Shown one piece after another: positions 34,934-42,793 of a stretch of 64,000 nt of DNA. Under the pieces are notes generated by a model. The model saw nothing but the letters and a program-made list of their open reading frames with translations. It had not been told where the DNA came from and ran no database searches. A program made the translations under genes and the position numbers. Every line of letters starts with the position of its first letter. The first letter of the stretch is position 1. Origin of the DNA: Nodosilinea sp. WJT8-NPBG4 (lineage in GTDB: Bacteria > Cyanobacteriota > Cyanobacteriia > Phormidesmidales > Phormidesmidaceae); the NCBI GenBank assembly GCA_019359285.1, contig JAHHHQ010000042.1, positions 1-64,000 on the forward strand, written 5' to 3'.

Positions 34934-35326
34934 CTACGGGTTGCTTGGGTCTGAGGCTTGGCGATCGGCCCATAGCCACTGCACAAACTCGTTGATAGTT
35001 AGCTGTCTGCGGTCAGAGTCTAGGGGTAGTGCGGATGCAGAAACCGTAGATTTGGCCGAGAGACTAGCTAGCAGCGGGATGACTTCGGTGTCTAGGGCTG
35101 GTTGCATCTGCTCTAAGGGCCAGAGCATGTCGGGTACTGCTGGTTTAGTAGCCATCAGACTTGTGGTGTCGAAATCTGTTCCTAGGGCGATCGCCTCAGT
35201 TTCGCTGACCAACGCCAAAGGCCTTATCCAGCCCGTGGGGCGCGGTGCTAGCACCTGAATCACTTCGGCATAAAGACGAATTTGGCGGCACTCTAAAAAT
35301 ACAATTTGGCCTGTAACCAGAGTCAT
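34934..35326 (-). CDS. Conserved hypothetical protein
   Basis: A 130-residue protein with a beta-rich N-terminal half (VTGQIVFLECRQIRLYAEVI, then RPTGWIRPLALV) and a hydrophilic C-terminal half with LTINEFVQWLWAD. It has no signal or membrane helix. The family is not known to me. It stands alone on the minus strand with 324 gene-free bases to its right (35327-35650), which presumably contain its own promoter and that of clpS. Confidence 0.65.
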   Translation of the reverse strand: MTLVTGQIVFLECRQIRLYAEVIQVLAPRPTGWIRPLALVSETEAIALGTDFDTTSLMATKPAVPDMLWPLEQMQPALDTEVIPLLASLSAKSTVSASALPLDSDRRQLTINEFVQWLWADRQASDPSNP

Positions 35327-35636
35327 GGACGATCCAGCAGGAAAACGAATAGGACAGTAGCGCCTGTCAACTGTTTCCTATGGTACCCACCGTATTGGTG
35401 CGATCGCTGGAATTTTTGAACAGGCTGGATTGTTGCCCCAATGGTCTCCTTCTCTTTCACTAGCCTAAATGCCAGACAATTGCTGCACTAAGTTATGGAG
35501 GCCGTGAACTGGGTAGGGCGGGATGAGTTTTTCCAAGCCTGCCTCTAGTGTCATGCTAAAACCATCGTGAAGTTTTATGATGGGAAAGTTGACCTGGGCA
35601 AAGATGTTTTTAAAAATCTTCGCCTTGGAGCTTCGC

Positions 35637-35643
35637 AAGGAGG
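35637..35643 (+). promoter_or_regulatory. Shine-Dalgarno sequence that fixes the clpS start
   Basis: AAGGAGG at 35637-35643 lies seven bases before the GTG at 35651. It marks that GTG as the real start, although the frame is open further upstream to 35567. Confidence 0.8.
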
Positions 35644-35650
35644 TATTACT

Positions 35651-35938
35651 GTGTCAGTTGAAACCATCGAGCGGACTACGACATCTACAGTGCGCAAGCC
35701 TGCGCCCCGCTACCGAGTGTTGCTTCACAACGACGCCTTCAACTCAATGGAGCATGTGGTGGAATCGCTGCTCAAGGTGGTGCCCAGTCTGACAATGCCT
35801 CAGGCCGTTGACATCATGATGCAGGCCCACACCGCTGGGGTAGCCCTGGTGATTACCTGTGCCCTTGAACACGCTGAGTTCTACAGCGAGGGGTTGTGCA
35901 ATCTGGGGTTGACTAGCACGATCGAGCCAGATGAGTAA
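35651..35938 (+). CDS. clpS: ATP-dependent Clp protease adaptor ClpS
   Basis: ClpS delivers N-degron substrates to the ClpAP-type protease. The 95-residue protein has the conserved PRYRVLLHNDAFNSMEHVV, then VPSLTMPQAVDIMMQAHTAG and CALEHAEFYSEGL, and ends STIEPDE. The GTG at 35651 is chosen for the strong ribosome-binding site ahead of it and because cyanobacterial ClpS proteins start with MSVETIE-like sequences. Its last 8 bases overlap the CPBP protease gene, so the two are translationally coupled. Confidence 0.93.
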   Translation: MSVETIERTTTSTVRKPAPRYRVLLHNDAFNSMEHVVESLLKVVPSLTMPQAVDIMMQAHTAGVALVITCALEHAEFYSEGLCNLGLTSTIEPDE

Positions 35939-36803
35939 ATTGTCTGGGGTTAAGCTTCCCTGGGCTAAGCTGACCAGTTATCCGCCGCTGGTGCGAGTGG
36001 TGATCTTTCTGCTAATTGTGGTGGTGCTTTGGTTGCCCTTTGCTCTGCCGCTGTATGGCTTAGCAGGGCGTGACCTGCTGCCGGGAGGCGATTTATTGCC
36101 TACCGCTCTGCTGTACGTTGTCTTTTTGCTGGTGCTGCCCCGCTGGGAACGGGCGGTGCGGGCTGAAACGCAGCCTTGGGCCAAAGTCGGGTTCGCTGGC
36201 CGCCGAAAACTAGGCCAGGGTATGGCAACAGGTGCTCTGATCGGAGCAGTGAGCCTAGCACTCCTAGCGGTAGTGCAGTTGGCTTTGGGCTGGGCCATAT
36301 TGGACCCGGATGGTGGGCGGGGCGTCAGTCTATTGCAAACGGCTCTGATTGGGGTTCTAGCGGCTACCGCTGTCGGTTGGTCAGAAGAGGTGTTGTTTCG
36401 GGGCTGGCTGCTGCGGGAACTGGAGCAGAGTTGGTCACCGGGGACGGCTTTAGGAGCAACTAGTCTAATTTTTGCGATCGCCCACTTTATCAAACCCCTC
36501 GATGCCATTCTGGCCCTGCTGCCTCAGCTAGCAGGGCTGTTGCTGTTAGGGCTTGTGCTGGGCTGGGCCCGCCGTATACCAGTCGGAGCCAACAAAACCG
36601 GGTTAGGCCATCCGGTAGGTCTCCACGCTGGGCTGGTGTGGGGCTACTACATGCTTGAGGTGGGTAACTTGCTTCAGCCCACTGGTGTCGTCCCCGCCTG
36701 GGTAACTGGCCTAGGCGGCAACCCCCTAGCCGGGCTGCTGGGGATGACGCTGCTGTCAGGCTTGGGGGTGGTGGTGTTTCGCTGGAGCCGTTCACCCGGC
36801 TAA
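35931..36803 (+). CDS. CPBP family intramembrane glutamic endopeptidase
   Basis: A 290-residue polytopic membrane protein of the CAAX-protease/bacteriocin-processing (Abi) family. The first catalytic motif EEVLFRG lies near residue 145, and the second, FAIAHF, near residue 180. It has about seven hydrophobic segments. The 8-base overlap with clpS suggests a joint operon. Its 3' end overlaps ppk1 on the opposite strand by 12 bases. The physiological substrate is unknown. Confidence 0.88.
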   Translation: MSKLSGVKLPWAKLTSYPPLVRVVIFLLIVVVLWLPFALPLYGLAGRDLLPGGDLLPTALLYVVFLLVLPRWERAVRAETQPWAKVGFAGRRKLGQGMATGALIGAVSLALLAVVQLALGWAILDPDGGRGVSLLQTALIGVLAATAVGWSEEVLFRGWLLRELEQSWSPGTALGATSLIFAIAHFIKPLDAILALLPQLAGLLLLGLVLGWARRIPVGANKTGLGHPVGLHAGLVWGYYMLEVGNLLQPTGVVPAWVTGLGGNPLAGLLGMTLLSGLGVVVFRWSRSPG

Positions 36804-38960
36804 GGATTTGGCTGCATTTGCCATCAGCTGCTCCTGGACACTGCGGATCGTCTCGTCTGTCTCAGGGCGACGCTGGCGGTAGCTGCCGTCGGTTGCCAGG
36901 TCCCAAGCACGCCGGTTGTCTTCTAGGCACAGGTTGAGAATGGCTTTGAGTTCTCCTTGCAGCGCTGGATCGATAACGGGCACCATCACCTCTACTCGGC
37001 GATTGAGGTTGCGCGGCATCCAGTCGGCGCTGCCTAAGAGCACAACCTCCTCTCCCCCTTGCTGAAAATACAAAATGCGAGAGTGCTCTAGGAACTGCCC
37101 CACAATGCTGATGACGCGAATATTGTCGCTTACCCCCGGCACCCCTGGCCGCAGGCAGCAGATGCCCCGCACAATTAAATCGATTGAGACGCCTGCCTGG
37201 GAAGCCCGGTATAGTAGCGCAATTAAATCCGGGTCTACCAAAGAATTCAGCTTGACGATGATGCGGCCATCCTTTCCCTTTTTCTGGCAGGCTATTTCGT
37301 GCTCGACCAGGCTCACTAATTGCTGGCGCATAGCTATGGGGGCGACGAGCAGCTGGCGGTAGACCTGCTGGCGGGAATAGCCAGTTAAATAGTTAAAGAG
37401 CTCAGAGATGTCGGCACCCACATCATCTCGGGCGCTGAGTAAACCGAGGTCGGTGTAGACTCTGGCGGTTTTGGGATTGTAGTTGCCTGTGCCAACGTGA
37501 TAGTACCGACGAATGTACTGTCCTTCACGACGTACCACCAGCGTGACTTTGCAATGGGTTTTAAGCCCTACTAGGCCATAGACGACGTGCACGCCCGACT
37601 GTTCGAGCTTGCGAGCCCAGTTGATGTTGTTTTCTTCGTCAAAGCGGGCTTTGATCTCCACCAAAACCGTCACCTGTTTGCCGTTTTCTGCGGCAGAGAT
37701 CAGGGAGCTGACAATGGGAGAATCGCCGGAGGTTCGGTACAGCGTCATCTTGATGGCCAGCACTTGAGGATCGTGGGCCGCCTGAGTGATGAATCGTTGC
37801 ACCGTTGCTGAGAACGAGTGGTAAGGATGGTGCACCAACTGCTCCTGGCGCCGCAGCAATGAGAACAAATCTTCGGCGGTCTCGAGGGCCGTGTCGTCGT
37901 GGTCTACACCTGGCGGGCTGAGGCGCTCCAGATCAGGAGGCACGGCGGCTGTCCAGCTGGGGGCTTTGAGGTCAGGCAGCGGGAGGGCCATGAAGGTCAT
38001 TAGGTCTCCTAGCCCCAGCAACCCGTCAATGTTGTACACATCGGTTTCGGCCAGGTCCAGTTCTTCGGTCAGCATGGCTCGCACTGGGCCTGGGGTGGCC
38101 CGCTGAATCTCCATGCGTACCGCTGATCCGCCCAGGCGACGCTTACGCAGCTCTTGCTCAACCGCCTGCATGAGATCGTCGGCTTCGTCTTCTTCAACAG
38201 TCAGCTCGGCGTCGCGGGTAATGCGAAAGCAATAGTGTTCCTGCACCACCATGCCCGGAAAAAGAGCGGAAAGATTGGCGGCAATTATCTGTTCTAGGGG
38301 GACTCCTAGCCAGTGACAGGTTTTGCCATCAAGTTCTTCCTTTTGCGGTGCTGGTAGGGCAACAAACCGGGGTAGCACCCGTGGCACTTTAACTCGGGCA
38401 AAGTGAGGCTGCTGGGTATGAGGGTCTTGCACCACGACCGCCAGGTTTAAGCTGAGGTTTGAAATGTGCGGAAATGGATGGCCCGGATCGACGGCCAGGG
38501 GGGTTAAAACTGGGAAAACTTGCTCTTCAAAGTAGTCGCGGCAGTAGGTCTGCTGAGCCGTAGTCAGTGCTTCATAGTCGAGCAGCCAAATGCCCTGGTT
38601 GACCATCTGCTGTCTAAGGTCGGTGCTAAAGGCCTGATGCTGCTGCTCGACAATAGGGTGCAGCGCGGCGCTGACATCGTCAAGGTGTTCCTGGGGCGAT
38701 CGCCCATCGGGCGATCGCCGGGTTACCTGGGCCTCGATCTGCTGCTTGAGAGTCGCCACCCGCACCATAAAGTATTCGTCTAGGTTGGTGCTAAAAATTG
38801 CCAGAAACTTCAGCGCTTCTAACAGCGGAGTGCGCTCGTCTAGAGCTTCATGGAGCACCCGTCGGTTAAATTCTATCCAGCTCAGCTCGCGGCTAATGTA
38901 GTACTGAGGGTCGCTGAGATTGGCCGCTGGTTTACCACTGCGACGCTCTACCGTGGCCAT
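36792..38960 (-). CDS. ppk1: Polyphosphate kinase 1
   Basis: Makes polyphosphate from ATP at the membrane. The 722-residue length is normal. Visible are the N-terminal YISRELSWIEFNRRVL, the phospho-His region YHVGTGNYNPKTARVY, and the second PLD-like motif GSADWMPRNLNRRVEV. The N-terminal part contains RRSPDGRSPQE, encoded by two adjacent HIP1 palindromes. The gene is convergent with the CPBP gene, with overlapping 3' ends. The gene-free stretch 38961-39206 on its 5' side also carries a terminator of the next gene. Confidence 0.96.
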   Translation of the reverse strand: MATVERRSGKPAANLSDPQYYISRELSWIEFNRRVLHEALDERTPLLEALKFLAIFSTNLDEYFMVRVATLKQQIEAQVTRRSPDGRSPQEHLDDVSAALHPIVEQQHQAFSTDLRQQMVNQGIWLLDYEALTTAQQTYCRDYFEEQVFPVLTPLAVDPGHPFPHISNLSLNLAVVVQDPHTQQPHFARVKVPRVLPRFVALPAPQKEELDGKTCHWLGVPLEQIIAANLSALFPGMVVQEHYCFRITRDAELTVEEDEADDLMQAVEQELRKRRLGGSAVRMEIQRATPGPVRAMLTEELDLAETDVYNIDGLLGLGDLMTFMALPLPDLKAPSWTAAVPPDLERLSPPGVDHDDTALETAEDLFSLLRRQEQLVHHPYHSFSATVQRFITQAAHDPQVLAIKMTLYRTSGDSPIVSSLISAAENGKQVTVLVEIKARFDEENNINWARKLEQSGVHVVYGLVGLKTHCKVTLVVRREGQYIRRYYHVGTGNYNPKTARVYTDLGLLSARDDVGADISELFNYLTGYSRQQVYRQLLVAPIAMRQQLVSLVEHEIACQKKGKDGRIIVKLNSLVDPDLIALLYRASQAGVSIDLIVRGICCLRPGVPGVSDNIRVISIVGQFLEHSRILYFQQGGEEVVLLGSADWMPRNLNRRVEVMVPVIDPALQGELKAILNLCLEDNRRAWDLATDGSYRQRRPETDETIRSVQEQLMANAAKSLAG

Positions 38961-39145
38961 TGTTTTAGGACTCCCCTGAAAGTGACTTTCGGCTACCCAA
39001 TTCAGGGTTTTCCTGGCTCTGCTATCTGTCCTCGAGACACAGGCATTAAGCCCAGTCTTTGCTGTCCATAGATGCCTCTGGCTATGGATTACAGCCCCTT
39101 AAGCAGATTTGTTAAGGCTGAGTTAAACATACTAACGTGCGAAAA

Positions 39146-39170
39146 GGCCGGAGGGGTCAACCCCCCGGCC
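39146..39170 (-). terminator. Terminator of the TM-helix-repeat channel-like gene
   Basis: GGCCGGAGGGG (39146-39156) pairs with CCCCCCGGCC (39161-39170) around TCAA with one bulged base. On the minus strand it is followed by TTTTCG. It lies 36 bases after the stop codon. Confidence 0.75.
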
Positions 39171-39206
39171 TAAACTGGTTGTATTGGTTAGTAGTGGTTG
39201 GGACGA

Positions 39207-40868
39207 TTATTGGCGCTGTTTAAAGCTAGATAGCCACTCCCGCAGTTGGTCGGCGGCAACGTCGCGCCCACCCAGACCAAACGCGATCGCGATCGCCACT
39301 GCGATCGCCCCCAGCAATAGCCCAAAGGCCAGGTTGACGATGTCGGGAGCCACTCCCATCTGCTGTAGGGCCATAGCCCCCACAAAGATCAAGATGGCAA
39401 TGCGAGCCGCTTGGGCCAGTACCCTTGCCTGTCCGGTGCCCATGGCGTTGACCAAGCGAAAGGCCAGATTGGCTAGATAGAGGCCCACCGCAAACACCAC
39501 CACGCCACTGAGCACCCGTGCCCCAATGCGCAGAATGGCCCGCACAATCTCCGTCAGACCAGCGAAATTGAGAATTTCGGTGGCGGTCACGGCCCCAAAC
39601 AGCACGATCGCCACCAGGGTGATGATGCCAACGATCTCTGAGGGCGTGCGGCTCGGGGTCTGCACCATAGCCATGGGACGGCCTTCGGCATCGAGCCCGG
39701 GCTGTACCGTAGCTCCTGTGCGCAGGTTTAGGTCTGGCAACCCCAAAACGCCCAGGATGTTGTCAAAACCAGCCCCTCGCAGCAAGCTCGTGACCAGGTC
39801 GGCCACAAAGCGCCCTACAAAGTAAGCTGCGGCGATCACGACCCCAGCCATAATGACTTGTGGAATCGCAGTCAAAATCTGCTCTAGCATCCCAATAGCG
39901 GGAGTCGAAATGGCCTCGATATCAAGCTCGTTGAGGGCGGCTACCACAGCGGGGATAAGCACCAGCACGTAGGCTAAGGTGCCGGCCAGACTGGAGAGGG
40001 AAACGCTTCCCGACGTGCCGCTTTGCAGCCCCAGACGGCGACCGAGCTGGTCGACTCCGGTGGCCATCAGCAGATTGGTCACTACGCCGCGCACAATCCG
40101 CGCAATCACCCAGCCGATAGCTAGGACAATTGCGGCGGTGACAATGCGAGGAATGGCCTGGAGGAAAGAATTGATTAACCCTTCCACCGGAGCCAGCAGC
40201 CCAGGCAGCTGCAGGGCGCTCAAAACTAACGGAATAAACAGCAGCAGAATGAACCAGTACAGCACGTTGCCGATGGTTTCATTCAGCACGACCGGGGAGC
40301 TGCCCTGCTCCATGCCAGTCTGCTGGGCCAAGCGATCGTCTAAGTTAAAGCGACCTAGGCCATTAACAACAAGCGATCGCACCAGAGTCGCTGCGAGCCA
40401 GGCCACCCCCAGCAATAGCAGCGCGCCGCCGATGCGGGGTAGGTAGAGAAAGATCTGGTCGAGAAAGTTGTTGAGCGGAGCCGACACCGCGGCCAGGTTA
40501 AGGGCGTTGAGCGACGCCACAATGGCGAACAGAAAAATCACCCAGTACACGAGGGTCGATACCCATTTCTCAATGGGTATGGGCTGATCTGACGGACGAC
40601 CCAGAGCCCAGTTGGCAAGGCGGTTATCGATGTCGGTACGCCGCAGTATACTGCGCACCACCAGAGCCGCCACCGTGGCCGCAAGCCAGCCCAGCAGCAG
40701 CAGTGCGATCGCCCCAATTAAGCTGGGTAAAAATCGCCCCAGTTGCCCAGAAGCCTCTTGCACAAAGCGGCTAGGAGACTCCACAGGGTTAGTCAGCGGT
40801 CCAGGGTCGGCAGGTTGAACTCCAGGCTCAGTCACCTGGAGCAGTGTTAGAGATAAAAAATCAATCAT
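39207..40868 (-). CDS. TM-helix-repeat membrane protein, mechanosensitive-channel related
   Basis: A 553-residue integral membrane protein built from repeats of the conserved TM helix (PF05552-like) seen in cyanobacterial MscS-related and CmpX proteins. There are about ten hydrophobic spans, each followed by a similar amphipathic segment (RIVTAAIVLAIGWVIARIV; VIMAGVVIAAAYFVGRFV). The MscS beta domain is not obvious, so pore function is uncertain. The C-terminus AIAVAIAIAF is encoded by clustered HIP1 sites. I prefer the ATG at 40868; a longer frame from 40970 begins with a polar lead. Confidence 0.78.
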   Translation of the reverse strand: MIDFLSLTLLQVTEPGVQPADPGPLTNPVESPSRFVQEASGQLGRFLPSLIGAIALLLLGWLAATVAALVVRSILRRTDIDNRLANWALGRPSDQPIPIEKWVSTLVYWVIFLFAIVASLNALNLAAVSAPLNNFLDQIFLYLPRIGGALLLLGVAWLAATLVRSLVVNGLGRFNLDDRLAQQTGMEQGSSPVVLNETIGNVLYWFILLLFIPLVLSALQLPGLLAPVEGLINSFLQAIPRIVTAAIVLAIGWVIARIVRGVVTNLLMATGVDQLGRRLGLQSGTSGSVSLSSLAGTLAYVLVLIPAVVAALNELDIEAISTPAIGMLEQILTAIPQVIMAGVVIAAAYFVGRFVADLVTSLLRGAGFDNILGVLGLPDLNLRTGATVQPGLDAEGRPMAMVQTPSRTPSEIVGIITLVAIVLFGAVTATEILNFAGLTEIVRAILRIGARVLSGVVVFAVGLYLANLAFRLVNAMGTGQARVLAQAARIAILIFVGAMALQQMGVAPDIVNLAFGLLLGAIAVAIAIAFGLGGRDVAADQLREWLSSFKQRQ

Positions 40869-41110
40869 GATCCTTGCAGTTTGGAGCATCCTGAAAGAGC
40901 ATTGTGCAGGGGGCCGTTGCGCGATCTCGGCTGTTAGCCATTTACTACTGGCAAATAAACTGACAGCCAAATCATGTCATTCCATGAACCAGCGCTTCAG
41001 CTTAAAAACGAGACCGCCCAGGGCAAGTACGATAGAAACTTCCCAAAAATACACGTTTTTGAGGATTTTGGTATCTACACCCGGGCTGATTCTCTCAGGA
41101 GTCCGTTGAG

Positions 41111-41566
41111 ATGTCTACTCGCCATGTCTTTGAACACAGCATTTCCATCAGCGCTAGCGCCAGCCAAGTGGAGCAGTGTTTAACCCGTCAAGACCTGATG
41201 CACCGCTGGCTCAATCCGGCCCTGCGCTGCGACCCGATTGGCGACTGGAGCACCGATCTGGGGGCCAAAAGCCGGTTTGTGATTCAGGTGCCGCTATGGC
41301 AGCCCGCGCTGGTGAGTACGGTAGTTGAGCGTCAGCCAGGACTGATTGTGTGGGCATTTGACGGATTTTTTGACGGTCGCGATCGCTGGGAATGTACCCC
41401 CGAGCCAGCAGGAACCCGGCTGCTGAACCGGTTTGAGTTTGAGATTCCTAACCCCGTCATACAGGCTGGGTTTAACTGGGTTGCTGCTGGCTGGACTCAG
41501 CGAGACATGGCTGCTCAACTGCGTCGCTTGAAACAGGTTGTTGAGACCCAAACCCATCGATGTTGA
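41111..41566 (+). CDS. SRPBCC family protein
   Basis: A 151-residue START-like fold of the SRPBCC superfamily (polyketide cyclase/dehydrase type), with the N-terminal strand FEHSISISASASQVEQCL and a C-terminal helix with AAQLRRLKQVVE. Such proteins bind hydrophobic ligands or help lipid and pigment metabolism; the ligand of this one is unknown. It is divergent from the channel-like gene and convergent with the RRM gene. Confidence 0.82.
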   Translation: MSTRHVFEHSISISASASQVEQCLTRQDLMHRWLNPALRCDPIGDWSTDLGAKSRFVIQVPLWQPALVSTVVERQPGLIVWAFDGFFDGRDRWECTPEPAGTRLLNRFEFEIPNPVIQAGFNWVAAGWTQRDMAAQLRRLKQVVETQTHRC

Positions 41567-41591
41567 TCTCGAGCCTGGCCATCAATCAAAA

Positions 41592-41621
41592 AGGCCGTAG
41601 AGACAACGCTCCCTACGGCCT
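41592..41621 (-). terminator. Terminator of the second RRM gene
   Basis: AGGCCGTAG (41592-41600) pairs with CTACGGCCT (41613-41621). On the minus strand the stem is followed by TTTTTGATTG, a good U tract. It may also stop the SRPBCC transcript from the other side. Confidence 0.8.
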
Positions 41622-41654
41622 AGCTATAAAAATTGGAGGTAACTTTCAGAGAGG

Positions 41655-42107
41655 TTAGCTGGAGGTCGTTTGAGTCGCTAGCATCTGCTTGAGCTTCTCT
41701 AATTCACCAGCCCAGCGAGGATCGGGCTGAACTGAGGCACTGCTGCTGGCGGCTGTCGCTGCCGCTGGGGTAGAAGACTTACGGGTGCTTCCTTTAGCGG
41801 GTCGCTTGCTGGTGGGTTCGCCACTGGGACGAGCCTCTGCTTCACCCTCAGGCTTGGTGCGGGGCAGCGCTTTTTCAATTTTAATGGGCAGTTCCGCCAG
41901 CATCTGGCCATTCAGTTTTTCTACAACTTCATCAGCCTTTTCGTCGGTCTTTACGGTTACAAAGCCAAATCCCCGACATTTTCCAGTTTTTTTATCGGCA
42001 ATTAGCTTGACAGAGACCAAGTCATCCGTAAAGTCAGCGAAAACGTTTTCAAACTCCTGCCGCTCTAGATCCTTGGAAAGGTTACCAACGTAAAGGCGAA
42101 TTGACAT
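41655..42107 (-). CDS. RNA-binding protein with RRM and extended Ala/Ser/Pro tail
   Basis: A 150-residue protein with one RRM (residues 1-85; RNP2 LYVGNLSK and RNP1 CRGFGFVTV) and an extended basic, then Ala/Ser-rich tail (about 95-150) ending PRWAGELEKLKQMLA. Relatives bind RNA and are often cold-responsive. AGAGGT precedes the ATG at 42107. A perfect inverted repeat lies in its leader at 42154-42190. The tail differs from that of the RRM protein at 3784-4086. Confidence 0.9.
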   Translation of the reverse strand: MSIRLYVGNLSKDLERQEFENVFADFTDDLVSVKLIADKKTGKCRGFGFVTVKTDEKADEVVEKLNGQMLAELPIKIEKALPRTKPEGEAEARPSGEPTSKRPAKGSTRKSSTPAAATAASSSASVQPDPRWAGELEKLKQMLATQTTSS

Positions 42108-42153
42108 TTGAGATACCTCTGGTGTTCTAAAACAAAGGGCAAAAATTGAAATC

Positions 42154-42190
42154 GTTGACTTGCCAAGTGAAGTTTGAACAGCAAGTCAAC
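42154..42190 (-). promoter_or_regulatory. Leader hairpin of the second RRM gene
   Basis: GTTGACTTGC (42154-42163) and GCAAGTCAAC (42181-42190) are exact reverse complements around a 17-nt loop, about 47 bases upstream of the RRM start codon on the minus strand. It may be a regulatory hairpin in the mRNA leader or an operator. Confidence 0.5.
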
Positions 42191-42624
42191 CGCCACCTTT
42201 GACAACCCTATTCACGCAATCGACTTCTATCAGGATTACAGATTCTGCTCCAAAAGCCTAATAAAGTCGTATTAAAACGTCAAATCTAAATCCTGTATCA
42301 ATTTAACAAATTCTTACTTCGTGCGATCGCCCCTAGGCCCTAATCTACTATTAAAAATAATCTAAAAGCCCAAAGCTCAGGGGTATGATCTTAACTATTG
42401 TCGCCCTGGAAAGAAACGACTCATCAAACTCCTTGAGTTTCTCAGAAGCTGCCTACCTTAATCATCTTCCCAAGGAAAGACCTAACATTTGTAGGCCATT
42501 AACTACGTACCTTGGATAGTGAAATGCCAGCGCTGCTGTCCCTCTATACAATTATCTCTTACCGTAACACGTTAGATGCCTCGCGACTGGCGCAGCCGCG
42601 AACCAAAATTAGCACCCAAATAAA
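42191..42624. other. Gene-free AT-rich stretch upstream of the RRM gene
   Basis: Contains no credible gene. It holds the presumed promoter and distal leader of the minus-strand RRM gene (AT-rich from 42240 to 42370) and, at its right, the terminator of the M48-like gene. Confidence 0.5.
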
Positions 42625-42646
42625 AACCAGCCGACAAGGGCTGGTT
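42625..42646 (-). terminator. Terminator of the M48-like gene
   Basis: AACCAGCC (42625-42632) pairs with GGCTGGTT (42639-42646). On the minus strand the stem is followed by TTTTTATTTGGG. It lies 148 bases after the stop codon. Confidence 0.7.
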
Positions 42647-42793
42647 CATTTGCTGTGTTGAGAGTAGGAGAACCCATTACCCAATAACCCCAAGCCAACC
42701 CTAAACGGGTAACCCAGGAACCTAGGTATGTGTTTCTGTAAACTAACTTAACATCTAATTCACCATTTCGCAACACAACTTTACGTGTCTCGG

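Noticed and set aside
35567..35650. Longer ClpS start
   Set aside because: AAGGAGG before the GTG at 35651 and the usual ClpS N-terminus favour the shorter protein.
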